Assembly (NCBI GenBank): GCA_934491515.1
Contig: CAKSTF010000012.1
Location: forward strand, 1-51,964
Source of the DNA: an uncultured Eubacteriales bacterium
GTDB taxonomy: Bacteria > Bacillota > Clostridia > Oscillospirales > Acutalibacteraceae
Direction of reading: 5' to 3'
DNA: 51,964 nt
The translations under genes were made by a program, and so were the position numbers. The notes under the pieces are model-generated. The model ran no database searches and was not told the origin of the DNA. It worked only from the letters and a program-made list of their open reading frames with translations. Of this stretch, positions 49,918 to 51,964 are shown piece after piece; the first letter of the stretch is position 1; the number at the start of each line of letters is the position of its first letter.

Positions 49918-50070
49918 TCAGACATAAATAAGTTCAGCGCCGTAGTGTTCGGCGCTAATCCTGACGATTTTTTCGTATTCGTCCTCGGTGATGAGTTGCA
50001 TGGCGAGGAGCATTTTTAATAGGTTCACGCAGTAAGCAAAAGAGGCGTTGCCGATGTCTTTCTTATTCAT
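49918..50070 (-). CDS. Small SHOCT-like protein of the element (50 aa)
   Basis: A short gene giving MNKKDIGNASFAYCVNLLKM then LLAMQLITEDEYEKIVRISA and ending HYGAELIYV. The LLxxxLITEDEYEKI part is like a SHOCT helical hairpin. GAGGTG lies 5 nt before the ATG. It sits 9 nt after the dead resolvase gene and 122 nt before recombinase A. Role unknown; probably an accessory small protein of the operon. Confidence 0.75.
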   Translation of the reverse strand: MNKKDIGNASFAYCVNLLKMLLAMQLITEDEYEKIVRISAEHYGAELIYV

Positions 50071-50079
50071 ATTCGCACC

Positions 50080-50460
50080 TCACATTCCTTGGATGAACGG
50101 ATCGGCGTCCGGCGCAAACTGTTCGGTCGGGCAAGAGCCGTCTGCCGTTATTTCAATGTCGATGCCCTCATCCGCAAAGGCTTTGACGATGCCTGTCGCC
50201 ATAGCGGTGTTCCTTCCCAAGCGGCTGATGTCGGGGATGATGAGCAGCTCGGCATTTTTGCTTTTCATGTCGGTGAGAATGTTATCCATAACAGATGCCA
50301 TTTTCTCCGACGGTTCTTTGGTAAAAGCAGAGCCGACGATGCGGTATCCGTTTTCCTTGCAGTAGGCGTCCATTTCTCTTTGCGCCGTAAGGAAGTCTGC
50401 TTCCGTCGCCTGCGGCTGCATTCTGGTGAAGGTATAGGCGGTGATGCGGTTATCGTCCAT
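50080..50460 (-). CDS. Resolvase-like protein without catalytic serine
   Basis: A 126-aa stand-alone resolvase-fold domain. The core MDNILTDMKSKNAELLIIPD then ISRLGRNTAMATGIVKAFAD matches the resolvase region around SRFGRN, and the N-terminal strand starts ITAYTFTRMQPQ where active enzymes have AYCRVSTDxQ; the catalytic serine and its arginine neighbour are lost. No DNA-binding domain follows. GGAGG lies 8 nt before the ATG. Its first 11 nt overlap the end of the mazF-type gene, so the two are translated together. Probably a regulator or protein partner, not a recombinase. Confidence 0.75.
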   Translation of the reverse strand: MDDNRITAYTFTRMQPQATEADFLTAQREMDAYCKENGYRIVGSAFTKEPSEKMASVMDNILTDMKSKNAELLIIPDISRLGRNTAMATGIVKAFADEGIDIEITADGSCPTEQFAPDADPFIQGM

Positions 50461-50818
50461 GAATCAGTTCCTCCAAATATTTGATGCCGAGGCTTACCAC
50501 AATGGCACGGTCAACGGCGGCAAGGGCCTTGCTGTCGAGCCTGCCGATGTATTCGCCGAGCCTCGCTTTGTCTATCGTCCTGATTTGTTCGAGCAGAACG
50601 GTGGATTCGGTTTTAAGCCCTTTCGCCATGATTTTCACATGGGTGGGCAGAGCTGCTTTTGTTTCTCTGCCTGTGATCGCCGCCACGATGGTGGTGGGGC
50701 TGTGCCTGTTGCCGATATCATTCTGTAAAATCAAGGACGGGCGCGTTCCGCCTTGCTCGCTGCCGAAGCCTGCGCCGAAGTCGGCGGAATAGATTTCGCC
50801 TCGTTTAATCTCTTTCAT
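50450..50818 (-). CDS. PemK/MazF-family endoribonuclease toxin
   Basis: A 122-aa MazF-type protein: KEIKRGEIYSADFG, then GSEQGGTRPSLILQNDIGNR (conserved R and the P-x-L/V-I-x-QND motif), SPTTIVAAITGRE, LPTHVKI, STVLLEQIRTIDKARL and the final LGIKYL. MazF enzymes cut mRNA at short sequences. I use the ATG at 50818 after TGGAGG. No MazE-like antitoxin gene is next to it; the overlapping downstream gene is the dead resolvase. An in-frame extension upstream to 50968 is discussed separately. Confidence 0.9.
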   Translation of the reverse strand: MKEIKRGEIYSADFGAGFGSEQGGTRPSLILQNDIGNRHSPTTIVAAITGRETKAALPTHVKIMAKGLKTESTVLLEQIRTIDKARLGEYIGRLDSKALAAVDRAIVVSLGIKYLEELIHGR

Positions 50819-51287
50819 AGTTAGCCTCCATTTAAGTAAAAGGCGGCCGAGTGCTTTTGGACAAACGACCGCCTTGTGTTTTGTATCAATCGTTCTTGGT
50901 TCTGTTCGTATTTGTCCACGACGCCCCGAACAAGGGAACGCATCCTCCGGCAATGCATTTTGCCTCATGGGAATCTCACCCCTCCCAGGATCTCTGCGAG
51001 GTGCTCTCATTGGTTGCGACGGCTCACAGCACTTTTTTGTGCCGCTTCAACGCTCGACCTGTGACTGAGCACAAGTATCATTATTGCTTCTGCCTGTCAT
51101 GGCCTTCGGTGCGGATGCGCCGCATCGTCCGACTCAAAAGGTCGTGTGGCTCATCGGCTCTCGCCGACGGCAGAAGGAAGGTAAAGAATGCGCTGTACTA
51201 TTCGGTTTTCAAAGAACGGGCGGAGGCTATTGAGAAAGCCCCCTCACTTTTTCAGCCGAAAAAGCAAGGGGGCTACAACCAAATTTT
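50819..51287 (-). promoter_or_regulatory. Long leader of the mazF-type gene, open in frame for 50 codons
   Basis: About 470 nt between the sigma-factor gene and the toxin. An ATG at 50968 with its own GGGAGGGGTG ribosome site opens a 50-codon frame (MRQNALPEDAFPCSGRRGQI...) that runs without stop into mazF. The leader ends in a hairpin AAGGCGG/CCGCCTT (50840-50846 with 50869-50875) just before the toxin ribosome site, and carries the 12-mer AACGATTGATAC (50883-50894, minus strand). It could encode a long toxin form or a leader peptide, or be purely regulatory. Confidence 0.45.
51236..51275 (-). terminator. Terminator of the sigma-factor gene
   Basis: A two-part perfect stem: AGCCCCCT/AGGGGGCT outside (51237-51244 with 51267-51274) and CTTTTTC/GAAAAAG inside (51247-51253 with 51258-51264), just past the stop codon at 51288. 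Confidence 0.8.
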
Positions 51288-51800
51288 TTAATTTTCTAAA
51301 AGTTTTTTGAGTTTCGCACGGATCTTTGCGATTTTCTTGCTGATTGCCTGCTGTGAAACGCCGTAGCGCTCGGCAAGCTCCGTCTGCGGAACTTCGTCAT
51401 AGAAATGTGCAACAATCAGAGCCTTTTCATCCTCCGGCAGAGCGTCCACCGTTTTTCGCAGCTTGTCCAACAACTGCTGATGGACAAGCGTATCGCACAC
51501 ATCCGGCAGCTCGGCAATCAGAATTTCCTCGCCGTTGAATTCATCACTGTCCAAGGCGTCATACGAAACATCGCCGTTATCCCTGCGTTGCTCGTCGAGA
51601 TATTTCTGTCGACGTTTGTTGCGGTAGAATCCAATGTATTCCTTTTCACTTACCTCCATGATCATGCTGTGAAGGCCGATGAATTTCTTTTCTCGGTAGC
51701 CTGCATCGGTTTCTTTCCGAAATTCATGCTCCGCGGGAGTAATTTCCCGATAGCCGCCGTTGGCTATAATAAAAACCTTTTTAGGGTTCAGTTTTTTCAA
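51288..51800 (-). CDS. Sigma-70-like regulatory protein of the element
   Basis: A 170-aa protein. The N-terminal ~75 residues (KKVFIIANGGYREITPAEHE, YIGFYRNKRRQKYLDEQRRD) are followed by an acidic linker. The C-terminal part is a sigma region 4 helix-turn-helix (about 110-168): LRKTVDALPEDEKALIVAHF, then QTELAERYGVSQQAISKKIA. No region 2 is evident. Such proteins are common on conjugative elements of Clostridia and act as element-specific regulators. The start is TTG at 51800, 8 nt after GGAGG. Upstream is an 11-bp inverted repeat around the promoter region. Confidence 0.82.
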   Translation of the reverse strand: MKKLNPKKVFIIANGGYREITPAEHEFRKETDAGYREKKFIGLHSMIMEVSEKEYIGFYRNKRRQKYLDEQRRDNGDVSYDALDSDEFNGEEILIAELPDVCDTLVHQQLLDKLRKTVDALPEDEKALIVAHFYDEVPQTELAERYGVSQQAISKKIAKIRAKLKKLLEN

Positions 51801-51817
51801 GTTTATTTACCTCCGTT

Positions 51818-51852
51818 CAATCGTTTTTTGTTGGGTCAAAAACGATTGATAC
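51818..51852 (+). repeat. Inverted repeat upstream of the sigma-like gene (AACGATTG boxes)
   Basis: CAATCGTTTTT (51818-51828) and AAAAACGATTG (51838-51848) form a perfect 11-bp inverted repeat. The second arm extends to AACGATTGATAC (51841-51852), found again in opposite orientation in the mazF leader (50883-50894). Likely operator boxes of an element regulator. Confidence 0.5.
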
Positions 51853-51964
51853 GGAGGGCTTCGACAGCCTACCGCAAACTTTGACAGTACGCTGCCGTTT
51901 ATACAAACGCAGAAAGCCAAGCCACTTTGAAATTCCGAAATAACAGATTTATCGTTGGTCTTTT

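Larger units (their letters stand above)
45445..51964 (-). mobile_element. Large-serine-recombinase element (left end present, right end outside window)
   Basis: From the break in the 41-aa gene to the window end, all genes lie on the minus strand and belong to an integrative element: sigma-70-like factor, MazF-type toxin, dead resolvase, 50-aa protein and three recombinase genes. The base composition and codon choice differ from the left part of the window. The left boundary is inferred from the interrupted gene at about 45445 followed by a long palindrome. No conjugation genes are seen within the window. Confidence 0.7.

Noticed and set aside
45445..51964. Prophage
   Set aside because: No capsid, terminase, tail or lysis genes are present; the content is that of an integrative element with large serine recombinases.

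Overview
The window reads as a chromosome segment of a low- to mid-GC, spore-forming gut Clostridium-type Firmicute (Oscillospiraceae/Ruminococcaceae-like). The evidence is RNase Y, grpE-dnaK-dnaJ without hrcA, two CotF-type spore-coat proteins, an RNase P RNA gene, AgrC/AgrA-type signalling, class B sortase with SPKTG-type sorting signals, and near-consensus TTGACA/TATAAT promoters. Nothing here identifies the species.

Layout. 1-3.4 kb: start of a secreted protein (cut by the window edge), RNase Y with a long leader, and an FkbM-type methyltransferase that looks leaderless. 3.4-7.6 kb: heat-shock operon grpE-dnaK-dnaJ, then two tRNA genes (CAU anticodon and Trp). 7.7-19.3 kb: a two-component system of AgrC/AgrA type, divergent from a six-gene surface-protein operon. 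That operon encodes a 1670-aa glycine-rich/GLUG protein, two paralogous membrane-anchored proteins, a small secreted protein homologous to the C-terminal module of the giant protein, and two sortase substrates. A pair of LytTR-like direct repeats lies just upstream of its weak promoter. 19.4-21.8 kb: an unrecognised membrane protein with LemA. 21.8-25.6 kb: a complete three-gene pathway making 2-aminoethylphosphonate (AEP), including a cytidylyltransferase-PepM fusion that should activate AEP as CMP-AEP; its leader can fold in alternative ways. 25.6-27.8 kb: serS translationally coupled to a class B sortase. 27.9-33.8 kb: an HTH-sugar-kinase fusion, a clan GH-A glycosidase lying directly downstream of rnpB, a P-loop ATPase and a DUF308-type membrane protein. 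33.9-34.3 kb: two spore-coat proteins.

34.4-44.3 kb is a zone of gene decay around a six-gene surface/lipoprotein cluster. On the left, a RelA/SpoT-domain gene and an M81 (MlrC-like) peptidase gene have both lost their 5' ends at one shared junction. On the right are a frameshifted membrane LuxR regulator, a membrane-protein remnant and an amidohydrolase fragment.

44.3 kb to the end is mobile DNA. A small AT-rich remnant carries a 46-aa gene and a truncated 41-aa gene. Next to it lies an element (about 45.45 kb to beyond the window) encoding, on the minus strand, a sigma-70-like factor, a MazF-type toxin, a resolvase-like protein without the catalytic serine, a 50-aa protein, and three overlapping recombinase genes whose middle member has no catalytic domain.

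Best candidates for something undescribed: the LytTR-linked surface operon with its shared modules, the AEP cassette with its switching leader, and the MazF/dead-resolvase/recombinase operon. All functional statements come from sequence motifs and family knowledge; no database search was run.
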